Assembly: GCA_964511435.1 (NCBI GenBank)
Contig: CAZEFH010000010.1
Location: 1 to 23,480, forward strand
Origin: JBGSPL01 sp964511435
GTDB taxonomy: Bacteria; Patescibacteriota; CPR2; UBA1875; CAIMLA01
DNA length: 23,480 bases
Direction: 5' to 3'
Each line of letters begins with the position of its first letter. The first letter of the stretch is position 1. Position numbers and translations under genes: made by a program. The notes beneath the pieces were generated by a model, which was given only the letters and a program-made list of their open reading frames with translations, searched no databases and was not told the origin of the DNA. Below, piece by piece: positions 1-6,833 of the stretch.

Positions 1-976
1 GATTGGGAATGGTGGCACCATTTGGGTCAAAATCTATTGTTTTACGTGGATTTTTTGCCATTAAGAAACGAAGTACTTCGTTCGGCATTAGTTCTGCCAT
101 CTCTCGTGCCGTAACCCCAATACCCTTAGAGGAGCTCATTTTCTTACCGCCAACGTATAACCAATCATAACGGATATCAATGGGTGACTTATACTCAAAT
201 ATCTCGCGAATTAAAATATCTGCGAGGTCTCTAGAGCCTCCAGCTGACCAGTGGTCCTTACCTTCTCCTTCAACGGTAATGCCAAGAGCACGCCACCTAG
301 CTGGCCACTCTACGCGCCAATACAGCTTTCCATTTCCGTCCCAAGGTGTGTTCGACCCCTCATAACCGCAGCCCTCAGCCCAGTCTACCTTGTTCTTTTC
401 ACAAACATAGGCTGTTTTTTCTCCATCCCAAGCCGTTACTGTTGTACTACCAATTTTGCCACATTTTTCACAGATAGGCTGAAATGGAAACCAATTCGCA
501 CCTTTATCAGCACCAGAGTATTTCTTGTAAAGTAAGGCAATCTTATCTGCATTATCGAGGGCAATCTTGATTACCTCGTTATATTTACCGTCCTTATAAA
601 GCTCAGAATTCCAAATAAACTCGGGGGCTGACCCAGCAATCTTGGCCGTTTCGATAAAGTCGTCGCCAAAATATCTAGATATTGAACGATTGGAGTCGTC
701 GGGTGCTGGTATATTACAGAGTGGTTTGCCCATTTCAGCGCTATACTTGTCCTTATCCAGATAAGATGGCATACCGTCCATGGGATCGATATCGTCCATA
801 ATGAAGGTATATCGTGATTTTAGGCCGTCTTTCAGTAAGGTCTTATTAGCGATGTCGTGAATAATTACTCCACGAAGACTTCCGACGTGAGCAAATCCAG
901 ATGTACTCCAGGCGTCGTCTACTAGTTGTTCTTTACCCTTGTCAAGCTTTTCGGCAATCTCATCTGCCCAAAACAT
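1..976 (-). CDS. lysK: Lysyl-tRNA synthetase, class I (partial, 3' end beyond window)
   Basis: This enzyme charges tRNA-Lys with lysine in the cytoplasm. The first 325 codons are visible and the C-terminal anticodon-binding part lies outside the window. Residues 30-34 read HVGSL, the class I HIGH-like signature in the form used by class I LysRS, and a KMSSSKG motif lies near residue 280. A Cys-rich stretch (CEKCGKIG, then CEKNK and CGYEG) sits between them. Most bacteria use the unrelated class II LysS, so this is the archaeal-type enzyme that occurs in only some bacterial groups. The ATG at 976 follows GGAGA with a 6-nt spacer and a promoter at 1000-1028, separate from greA. I am confident of the family; the gene symbol is conventional. 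Confidence 0.9.
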   Translation of the reverse strand, partial: MFWADEIAEKLDKGKEQLVDDAWSTSGFAHVGSLRGVIIHDIANKTLLKDGLKSRYTFIMDDIDPMDGMPSYLDKDKYSAEMGKPLCNIPAPDDSNRSISRYFGDDFIETAKIAGSAPEFIWNSELYKDGKYNEVIKIALDNADKIALLYKKYSGADKGANWFPFQPICEKCGKIGSTTVTAWDGEKTAYVCEKNKVDWAEGCGYEGSNTPWDGNGKLYWRVEWPARWRALGITVEGEGKDHWSAGGSRDLADILIREIFEYKSPIDIRYDWLYVGGKKMSSSKGIGVTAREMAELMPNEVLRFLMAKNPRKTIDFDPNGATIPN

Positions 977-999
977 TATATTCTCCGATTTACCATCTA

Positions 1000-1028
1000 A
1001 TTATACGGCAAAAATCGTTTTATGACCA
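1000..1028 (-). promoter_or_regulatory. Sigma70-type promoter of lysK
   Basis: On the minus strand TGGTCA (1028-1023), a 17-nt spacer and TATAAT (1005-1000) precede lysK. The predicted transcript starts near 993 and gives a short leader containing GGAGA before the ATG. The promoter lies directly after the greA terminator, so lysK is likely its own transcription unit. Confidence 0.6.
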
Positions 1029-1030
1029 TT

Positions 1031-1076
1031 AAAAAACCCCTTATGACGTTGCCGCTTTGGGCTTTTGAAGGGGTTT
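1031..1076 (-). terminator. Intrinsic terminator of greA
   Basis: A 9-bp stem pairs 1068-1076 with 1034-1042 (AAACCCCTT against AAGGGGTTT). A smaller GCC/GGC stem lies within the loop, and six T follow on the minus strand (1036-1031). It sits 12 nt after the greA stop codon. Confidence 0.85.
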
Positions 1077-1087
1077 CACTAACAGAT

Positions 1088-1555
1088 TTATTTGATCTTT
1101 TTGATCTTGTACTGGATTTTACCAGCCGGGACTTCTACTTCGATGGTGTCACCAGCCTTTTTGCCGAGAAGTGCCTTGCCGATTGGTGACTCATTTGAGA
1201 TCCAGCCCTTTTCTGGGTCTGCCTCAGCGCTGCCGACAATCATGAATTCCATCTCACCTTTATTAACCTCTACATGCACTTTGCATCCAACGTTGACAGA
1301 TGAACAATTTGTATGTGATTCGTCGATGATAACAGCATTTTTAAGGATGTGTTCAAGTTCTGAAATACGGCCTTCAGTAAACTGTTGTCTTTCGCGGGCA
1401 TCTGCATATTCAGAATTTTCTGAAAGGTCACCAAAGGCCTGAGCTGTTTTGATTGCCTCAGCAATACTCTTGCGTCCGGTAGTGGTTAGCTCATCGTACT
1501 CAGTTTGAAGCTTGGTAAGGCCTGATTTTGTTAGGTAGATTTCTTTAGTTTCCAT
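1088..1555 (-). CDS. greA: Transcription elongation factor GreA
   Basis: GreA enters the RNA polymerase secondary channel and stimulates cleavage of the RNA 3' end in backtracked complexes. The 155-residue protein has the usual two-part layout. The N-terminal coiled coil carries the tip motif GDLSENSEY (residues 42-50), with acidic D43 and E46 at the expected catalytic tip. A C-terminal FKBP-like globular domain includes SPIGKALLGKK. Length is normal for GreA. The ATG at 1555 follows GGAG with a 4-nt spacer. The gene is monocistronic by layout: its own strong promoter with a hairpin leader lies upstream (1651-1679) and a terminator lies downstream (1031-1076). Confidence 0.95.
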   Translation of the reverse strand: METKEIYLTKSGLTKLQTEYDELTTTGRKSIAEAIKTAQAFGDLSENSEYADARERQQFTEGRISELEHILKNAVIIDESHTNCSSVNVGCKVHVEVNKGEMEFMIVGSAEADPEKGWISNESPIGKALLGKKAGDTIEVEVPAGKIQYKIKKIK

Positions 1556-1591
1556 GGCGCTCCTAACGGGTAATTAATAGTAAATTGAGAG

Positions 1592-1619
1592 TAAAAAGAT
1601 AGGAGTTTCGACACTCCTA
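1592..1619 (-). terminator. Intrinsic terminator/attenuator in the greA leader
   Basis: A 7-bp stem, TAGGAGT (1619-1613) with ACTCCTA (1606-1600), has a 6-nt loop and is followed by TCTTTTTA. It lies between the consensus promoter at 1651-1679 and the greA start at 1555. It may therefore end a short leader RNA or attenuate greA as well as stop readthrough from glyQS. Confidence 0.75.
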
Positions 1620-1644
1620 GTCCTTTTTGCGTCCACCTGAACGC
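1593..1644 (-). ncRNA. Predicted short greA leader RNA (GraL-like layout)
   Basis: The predicted RNA starts near 1644 and ends at the T-run near 1593, about 52 nt. It has a 5' hairpin, GCGTTC (1644-1639) with GGACGC (1634-1629) and loop AGGT, then an A-rich linker and the terminator hairpin at 1619-1600. The 5' hairpin needs a G-U wobble that exists only in the minus-strand RNA. E. coli greA has a similar terminated leader (GraL); homology is not implied, only the same architecture. Confidence 0.5.
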
Positions 1645-1650
1645 TAGATA

Positions 1651-1679
1651 ATTTTAGTTTCTGGAGGGGTTTTTGTCAA
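1651..1679 (-). promoter_or_regulatory. Near-consensus sigma70 promoter of greA leader
   Basis: On the minus strand TTGACA (1679-1674), a 17-nt spacer and TAAAAT (1656-1651) form the best promoter in the window. It starts 8 nt after the glyQS stop codon and drives the hairpin leader ahead of greA. Confidence 0.8.
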
Positions 1680-1686
1680 GTGTTTT

Positions 1687-3051
1687 TTAGAGCCCGTGTG
1701 AAGCCAAAAAATGAGTTAGTTCAGAGATTTTTATCCGCTCTTGAGTCATGGTATCTCGGTCTCTTACGGTAACGCATTCATCGTCATGAGTATCAAAGTC
1801 AATAGTAATGCAGAATGGAGTACCAATCTCGTCTTGACGACGATATCGCTTACCAATATTACCATTGTCGTCAAACTCACACATAAATCTGTCAGAAAGT
1901 GTTTCAAATACTTCTCTAGCTTTATTTACGAGCTCTGGCTTGTTTTTCAGGAGTGGGAAGACAGCTACCTTGATTGGCGCGATTGTATAGGGGAACTTTA
2001 GAACTACGCGAGTATCATCTCCAGTAGTCTCTTCTGTATAAGCGGAACATAGGGCTGCGAGAAGACTTCTCTCGACGCCAAACGTTGGTTCAAGGACGTG
2101 GGGAAGGTATTTTATACCAGTAGCTGGATCAGTGTAGGTAAGGTCTACTCCTGATGCCTTTTGGTGAGCGGATAAGTCAAAGTCTGTACGGTTAGCGAGC
2201 CCAAAGAGCTCAGAGAAGCCAAATGGGTATTTATATTCAAGATCGACAGTTTTCTTGGAGTAGTGGCTGAGCTTTTCTTTCGGATGTTGGTAGTGTCGCA
2301 ACTCGTCTTTCTTAATTCCAATAGCAGCGGCAAATGCTTCTTGTGACTCTAGCCACTTGTCAAATAGCTTCTCCCAGTCTTCATCGGGGGAAATGAAGTA
2401 CTCGATCTCCATTTGTTCAAACTCTCTGACGCGGAAAATATAATTCCTGGCCACTATTTCATTACGAAATGCTTTACCAATCTGAGCGATACCAAAAGGA
2501 ACTTTCACTCGCACCGAATCGAGAACACTTTTGTATTCGACAAAGATTGCTCCGGCCGTCTCGGGGCGGAGATATACATCACCTTCATAGCTATTCATTT
2601 CCGTCTTAAACATCATGTTGATGAAACGCGCATCGGTCCAATCCTTCTTGCCACAGTTAGGACACTTTATTTCCGCAAGTGCCTCGTTTAATCCCTTAAG
2701 ATTTCCCTCGAGATCCTTCCCCGTCGCCTCTTCTACTACATGATCAGCTCGGTAGCGGGCCTTACATGACTTGCAGTCTACCATCGCATCATTAAAGCCC
2801 TCAGTGTGGCCAGAGGCTTTCCATACGGAAGGATTGAGAAGAATTGGTCCATCCAGACCAACGATATCCGCTCTCTTCATTACAAACATCTTCCACCAGA
2901 GATCTTTGATGTTCTTTTTAAGCTCTGCGCCGTAGGGTCCGTATGAGTAAGAATTGGCAAAACCACCATAGATTTCACATGATGGGTAGATAAAGCCTCG
3001 TCTTTTGGCGAGACTAACCATAGTTTCCATAGAGGCTGCTGATTTTGCCAT
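1687..3051 (-). CDS. glyQS: Glycyl-tRNA synthetase, single-chain alpha2 type
   Basis: This class II synthetase attaches glycine to tRNA-Gly. At 454 residues it is the one-chain archaeal/eukaryal-like form rather than the alpha2beta2 GlyQ/GlyS pair of many bacteria. The N-terminus carries RRGFIYPSCEIYGG (17-30) with the SYGPYG signature close behind. A zinc-finger-like insertion has C93/C96 and C130/C133. Motif 2 is AFRNEI (194-199) with the REFEQMEIEYF continuation, and the motif 3 region contains EPTFGVERSLL. A C-terminal anticodon-binding domain follows. The ATG at 3051 follows AAGGAG. The gene is the last of an operon, 8 nt after the 103-residue gene. Confidence 0.95.
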   Translation of the reverse strand: MAKSAASMETMVSLAKRRGFIYPSCEIYGGFANSYSYGPYGAELKKNIKDLWWKMFVMKRADIVGLDGPILLNPSVWKASGHTEGFNDAMVDCKSCKARYRADHVVEEATGKDLEGNLKGLNEALAEIKCPNCGKKDWTDARFINMMFKTEMNSYEGDVYLRPETAGAIFVEYKSVLDSVRVKVPFGIAQIGKAFRNEIVARNYIFRVREFEQMEIEYFISPDEDWEKLFDKWLESQEAFAAAIGIKKDELRHYQHPKEKLSHYSKKTVDLEYKYPFGFSELFGLANRTDFDLSAHQKASGVDLTYTDPATGIKYLPHVLEPTFGVERSLLAALCSAYTEETTGDDTRVVLKFPYTIAPIKVAVFPLLKNKPELVNKAREVFETLSDRFMCEFDDNGNIGKRYRRQDEIGTPFCITIDFDTHDDECVTVRDRDTMTQERIKISELTHFLASHGL

Positions 3052-3059
3052 ATTACTCC

Positions 3060-3371
3060 TTAAAATGAATACAAATCTTTATTTTTGACAGCTTCACTCT
3101 CTTCATGGGTAAGGCTGCCTATCTTTACTAAGTAATCAACGTCCGTACAATAGTCTTCCCAGAGCTCTTCGAAGCGGTTTTCGTCACGCTCTTTGATAAG
3201 CGCAAAAGTGGCTTGAGTGTCACGTAGCCAGGCTTCAATCTCATCTCGGCTTAGAAGCTCTCCTTCTGTATGGATGTTATCATGAATTAAACTGTCCGGT
3301 AGCTCGCAACCATTGTCCAGGTATTCTCGCTGAGTCCAGCAAAGCTTCGGCGTCAAACTCTTCTTTTTCAT
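3060..3371 (-). CDS. Small acidic hypothetical protein (103 aa)
   Basis: I do not recognise a family. The 103-residue protein is acidic and mostly predicted helical. It has a central stretch rich in E, D and W (EIEAWLRD, then ENRFEELWEDYCTDVDYL), two Cys in the first 25 residues, and no membrane segment or signal peptide. It sits between recO (2-nt gap upstream) and glyQS (8-nt gap downstream), so it is co-transcribed with both. The tight spacing and normal composition argue for a real gene. Function is unknown; a role tied to GlyRS or RecO is only a positional guess. Confidence 0.65.
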   Translation of the reverse strand: MKKKSLTPKLCWTQREYLDNGCELPDSLIHDNIHTEGELLSRDEIEAWLRDTQATFALIKERDENRFEELWEDYCTDVDYLVKIGSLTHEESEAVKNKDLYSF

Positions 3372-3373
3372 AG

Positions 3374-4135
3374 CTAAATCATACTGGAAAGGTGGCTACT
3401 GGTCAAATCAAGACCATTCACGGTGCAATAGTTTTTCCCGGTGATATTACAAAGAAAATCTAGCGCAAGCTGTGTAGTTTGTTTTAATAGATCGTCATTA
3501 TCAATTTTTAGCCTTTCTAGCTCGCCTTCTGTAGCAGTTGAGACAAAGCGCCATAGTTTGACAGTGTCTTTATCTACAGGCATCAGGCTCTCTATAACTG
3601 GTTTGCATTCTTTACAAAAAATTCCGCCCGCTGTGTGGCTAAAACGGATTTCGTTAGTCGGTTTCTTCCCGCAGCTAAGGCAAGTGCCAAGCTCAGGTTG
3701 TGCGCCACTTATGGTTAGAATGTGACTAGCAAAGTAGACGGTTACAAGCCTCACGTCAAGTTTCCCCAAAAATAAGAGTGAATTTGCAAGCACTTCATAT
3801 AACTTAGGTGAAGGCTCTTTTTCGACAGTGGCATGTATAGTCACTTCAGCAAAAAAATGTGCAAGCTTAACTAGTTCTACCTGAGTGCAGTCCGACAGAT
3901 GGTGGCGCACAACGTTTACATCACCAACAATTTCAAAAGTTTTCCCACTAGTAAGAATAAAGTCACTTTCGGAGAAAAGCTCAATACTACCAGCAAATTT
4001 CGATTTTACTTTTCTAGCCCCTTTAGCGATTGCAGTTAATCGACCAAATTCGCGTGAAAAAAGAGTGAGCACTCTATCAGACTCACCCTGATTCCTTCGT
4101 TTAATTACGATTGCCAGAGTACGGTATGAAGGCAT
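3374..4135 (-). CDS. recO: DNA repair protein RecO
   Basis: RecO binds single-stranded DNA and SSB and, with RecR, loads RecA at gaps. The 253-residue protein begins with the RecO OB-fold pattern (YRTLAIVIKRRNQGESDRVLT at its start, then FGRLTAIAKGARK). A helical middle follows, then a zinc motif with C152/C155 and C174/C177. Length is normal for the family. The gene starts 1 nt after the response regulator stop codon and ends 2 nt before the next start, indicating an operon. Its partner recR lies elsewhere in this window at 10929-11531. Confidence 0.93.
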   Translation of the reverse strand: MPSYRTLAIVIKRRNQGESDRVLTLFSREFGRLTAIAKGARKVKSKFAGSIELFSESDFILTSGKTFEIVGDVNVVRHHLSDCTQVELVKLAHFFAEVTIHATVEKEPSPKLYEVLANSLLFLGKLDVRLVTVYFASHILTISGAQPELGTCLSCGKKPTNEIRFSHTAGGIFCKECKPVIESLMPVDKDTVKLWRFVSTATEGELERLKIDNDDLLKQTTQLALDFLCNITGKNYCTVNGLDLTSSHLSSMI

Positions 4136-4136
4136 T

Positions 4137-4544
4137 CTAGTCCTCGAAGGCTACTCCAGCGATATTACCTTTATTTTTGAGAGTTTCCTCAACGATTTCA
4201 ACTACGTCTGATGGGGTATGTTCGGCTTTGATAAGATAGTCAGTGGCACCTGCAGTAAAACCATTAGTCATTTGGTCGACTTCACCAAAATTAGACAAGA
4301 TAACTACTGGGATCTCGGCCGTATCTTTATTCTTTCGTAGAGCCTTAAGTACTTCGAATCCATTCATCACTGGCATCATTACATCAAGAAGGATGATATC
4401 TGGTAGTTCCTTCTTGGCCATATCGAGACCCTTGCCGCCATCTTCGGCTTGAAAAACTTCATAACCAGATTTCTCTAGCTTGAGAGAATACAGGTCGCGG
4501 ATTGATTTGTCGTCTTCTACTATAAGTAATTTTATTTTTGCCAC
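4137..4544 (-). CDS. Single-domain response regulator (CheY-like)
   Basis: This is a stand-alone phosphorylatable receiver domain with no output domain. I place the start at the GTG at 4544, which has GGAGG five nt upstream. A TTG further upstream (4556) overlaps that ribosome binding site. The 135-residue product has the acidic pocket E10/D11/D12, phospho-acceptor D54 in LLDVMMP, S84 in place of the conserved Thr/Ser, and K106 in DYLIKAE. The insertion in DYLIKAEHTPSDVVE is common in this receiver subgroup. No histidine kinase gene is in the window. It leads the recO-103aa-glyQS operon and has its own -10 box just upstream. The regulated process is unknown. Confidence 0.9.
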   Translation of the reverse strand: MAKIKLLIVEDDKSIRDLYSLKLEKSGYEVFQAEDGGKGLDMAKKELPDIILLDVMMPVMNGFEVLKALRKNKDTAEIPVVILSNFGEVDQMTNGFTAGATDYLIKAEHTPSDVVEIVEETLKNKGNIAGVAFED

Positions 4545-4560
4545 ATTTGCCTCCAAAAGT

Positions 4561-4569
4561 ATTATATCA
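4561..4569 (-). promoter_or_regulatory. Extended -10 promoter of the response regulator-recO-glyQS operon
   Basis: Minus-strand TGA directly followed by TATAAT (4569-4561) lies between the PBP1A stop codon and the GTG start of the response regulator. The -35 match is weak. The predicted leader is about 10-12 nt and contains GGAGG. Confidence 0.5.
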
Positions 4570-4582
4570 AGAATTTACAAAA

Positions 4583-6664
4583 TTAAAACTGGCTAAGATA
4601 TGATTTATCAGGTTGAGTTCCTGGGACTGTCCCTGCCTTAAAATATTCTAGTATGTTTGGACTCCCTTGCCAAGTAGCAACGGCTCCGGTCCAGGGATTT
4701 ACCCAGGCCTCTTTGATACCTGCTGGTTTCGCGAAGGCAGTATCTGGCTTGTCTGCCATTGCGCCTTCTATAATACCATTCCAGACATAGGCAGCTCCCT
4801 CGACTCCACTTACCTGTCTCATCGGACTGTGGTCATTGTTGCCCATCCAGACGCCGACAACATAGTCCGGAGAGTAGCCCATAGTCCAAGAGTCGGCATA
4901 ACTATCTGTGGTGCCAGTTTTTACAGCTGTAGTCTTGGTGGTACGAAGTGGACTATAACTACCGAAGGTGACAGAACGAGCGTTATTATCTGAGAGAATG
5001 CTTGAGATTATGTAAGCTGTTTCAGCTGAGATTACTTGTTTTTTGGCTCTTGCTGGAAGGGTAATCTCACTACCTTTGTTGTCGACAACCTTGAGAAGTG
5101 AGCTCTGTGGCGCCCTCTGCCCATTGGCAGCGAAAGTGGAGTAAGCTTCAACCATATCAACTAGTCTTACTTCGCCCGATCCGAGAGCAAGTGGCAACCC
5201 ATAGTTATCTGCTCCAGCATTTAATGAAGAGATGCCAAGGCTATGCGCCGTCTCTATCACCTTATCGATACCAACAAGCTTGCCCATCTCGACTGCGGTA
5301 GTATTGAGTGATCTGGCAAGAGCATTTCTGAGCGTAACGTAACCAGAGTACCCTCCACTGTAGTTTCTTGGTACATAGGCAGGGCTAGAACCAAACGAAA
5401 GGTATTTATCGACTAGTATCGAGGCTGCAGAGTAGCCGTTTTCTAGTCCGGTTGCGTATACGATTGGCTTGAAGGAAGAACCTGGCTGGCGTTCGCTAGT
5501 AGCTACATTCACCTTACTAGTATTCCAATCTGCACCACCAACCATTGCAAGCACTGTGAAGTCCTTGGGACTTGCGACTACCGCAGCAGCATTAGTTGCC
5601 CCCTTGTAGGAGAGACTAACTAGTTTTTCTTGTACTTGTTTCTCGGCAATCTCCTGTAGCCTAGGCTCTAGTGATGTATAGACTTTGAGACCTATTCCAT
5701 CTACATTTGCCTTACCGAGCTTGCCGTGAAGCTCGTCAATAACAAATTGAGAGAAATATGGGTATTTATCCGTAGTCTCAAGCTTGCCATAGAAGTCTAG
5801 GCTTTCATTTGCTGCCTTCCTCCCCTCTTCTAGGGTAATCATCTTGGCTGCTATCATTTGATTTAAGACATACTCTTGACGTTCCTTTGCCTTCAGGTAA
5901 TTAGTGCCCAATGGATCATAGTATGAAGGAGCCTGGGGGAGTCCTGCGAGCATGCTCGCCTCAGCAAGGTTTAATTGTTTCAGATCTTTGTTGAAAAAGA
6001 TTTTTGCAGCATTTTTGATACCAAGAGCTTGCTCGCCGTAGTAGATTTCGTTCAGATACATCTCTAGTATCTGGTCTTTGGTATATTTTTCCTCAAGTTT
6101 TGACGAAAAAACTGCTTCCTTCAGCTTCCGTTCAATACTTTTTTCGTTCGTGAGATAAATATTCTTTACCAGCTGTTGTGTGATAGTGCTGCCACCTTGG
6201 GAGTAGTTTGACTCCCCGAATACATTAACGACCTTCTCTATGCCTGTGCCAGGAGTATTCTGCCAGTTGACGTAAAGAGCTCTCGCGATTCCTCGGAGAT
6301 AGATCGCGCCGTGATTATAAAATTCGAGGTCTTCTGCAGCCAACGTGGCCTTTTTTACTGTGTCTGGAATGTCGTCGAGCTTTACTCTTTCTGGTTCAGC
6401 AGCCCCATAACCACGATATATAATATTTCCAGTGCGATCATACATTGTCAGCTGAGTAGAATTGCTAACAGGCTTCTTGGTACTAAAGTCATAGGAATAT
6501 TTAAAGTAGAGCCCTAGAAAACCAAAAAATACGGTCATGGCAATAGCTGCTATCAGAGCTAGTGTTATGAAACCGAAAATACGCAAAAATTTCACCGCGT
6601 GTTTCCCGGTTTTCTTGATAATCTTCGAGTAACTAGTAATTTTGAGTTCTTTCCCCTTTTCCAC
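4583..6664 (-). CDS. Penicillin-binding protein 1A-type peptidoglycan synthase
   Basis: This bifunctional class A PBP polymerises glycan strands from lipid II and cross-links the peptides outside the membrane. The 693-residue protein has a basic cytoplasmic N-terminus and one membrane anchor at about 28-53. The GT51 glycosyltransferase has catalytic E111 in EDLEFYNHGA and GGSTITQQLVKN at 157-168. The transpeptidase has nucleophile S396 in SSFK (396-399), SLN at 452-454 and KTG at 582-584. All catalytic motifs are intact. The GTG at 6664 lacks a Shine-Dalgarno, and a -10 box TAGAAT lies only 6 nt upstream, so the mRNA may be leaderless. It diverges from the tRNA-Gln gene. Confidence 0.93.
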   Translation of the reverse strand: MEKGKELKITSYSKIIKKTGKHAVKFLRIFGFITLALIAAIAMTVFFGFLGLYFKYSYDFSTKKPVSNSTQLTMYDRTGNIIYRGYGAAEPERVKLDDIPDTVKKATLAAEDLEFYNHGAIYLRGIARALYVNWQNTPGTGIEKVVNVFGESNYSQGGSTITQQLVKNIYLTNEKSIERKLKEAVFSSKLEEKYTKDQILEMYLNEIYYGEQALGIKNAAKIFFNKDLKQLNLAEASMLAGLPQAPSYYDPLGTNYLKAKERQEYVLNQMIAAKMITLEEGRKAANESLDFYGKLETTDKYPYFSQFVIDELHGKLGKANVDGIGLKVYTSLEPRLQEIAEKQVQEKLVSLSYKGATNAAAVVASPKDFTVLAMVGGADWNTSKVNVATSERQPGSSFKPIVYATGLENGYSAASILVDKYLSFGSSPAYVPRNYSGGYSGYVTLRNALARSLNTTAVEMGKLVGIDKVIETAHSLGISSLNAGADNYGLPLALGSGEVRLVDMVEAYSTFAANGQRAPQSSLLKVVDNKGSEITLPARAKKQVISAETAYIISSILSDNNARSVTFGSYSPLRTTKTTAVKTGTTDSYADSWTMGYSPDYVVGVWMGNNDHSPMRQVSGVEGAAYVWNGIIEGAMADKPDTAFAKPAGIKEAWVNPWTGAVATWQGSPNILEYFKAGTVPGTQPDKSYLSQF

Positions 6665-6670
6665 AGTCTA

Positions 6671-6679
6671 ATTCTAGCA
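6671..6679 (-). promoter_or_regulatory. Extended -10 promoter of PBP1A gene
   Basis: Minus-strand TGC followed by TAGAAT (6676-6671) lies 6 nt before the GTG start, so transcription would begin at or next to the start codon. The -35 match is poor. Confidence 0.45.
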
Positions 6680-6707
6680 AACGTATCACTGTGGTTGAAG
6701 GAGATTA

Positions 6708-6736
6708 TTGAAAATAAGTCTCTTTTCGCGTAAAAT
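6708..6736 (+). promoter_or_regulatory. Promoter of tRNA-Gln
   Basis: TTGAAA (6708-6713), a 17-nt spacer and TAAAAT (6731-6736) precede the tRNA by 16 nt. It is divergent from, and about 30 bp away from, the PBP1A -10 box. Confidence 0.75.
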
Positions 6737-6752
6737 AGGTACCGTTATGCAT

Positions 6753-6827
6753 TCGGGAGTCGCCAAGTGGTAAGGCACCGGGTTTTGGTCCCGGCATTCG
6801 GGGGTTCGAATCCCTCCTCCCGAGCCA
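6753..6827 (+). tRNA. tRNA-Gln (anticodon TTG)
   Basis: A full cloverleaf can be drawn. The acceptor is TCGGGAG/CTCCCGA, the D stem GCC/GGC and the anticodon stem CCGGG/CCCGG with loop TTTTGGT (anticodon TTG at 6785-6787). The variable region is 5 nt. The T stem has one G-U pair and loop TTCGAAT. The discriminator is G and the CCA end is encoded (6825-6827). It is the only plus-strand gene in the window and ends 6 nt from the dus stop codon on the other strand. Confidence 0.97.
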
Positions 6828-6833
6828 GATAAT

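Noticed and set aside
251..535. Plus-strand reading frames over lysK and many other minus-strand genes
   Set aside because: They are antisense shadows of well-supported genes and show no protein family features or ribosome binding sites.
4545..4556. TTG at 4556 as the response regulator start
   Set aside because: It overlaps the GGAGG ribosome binding site that serves the GTG at 4544.
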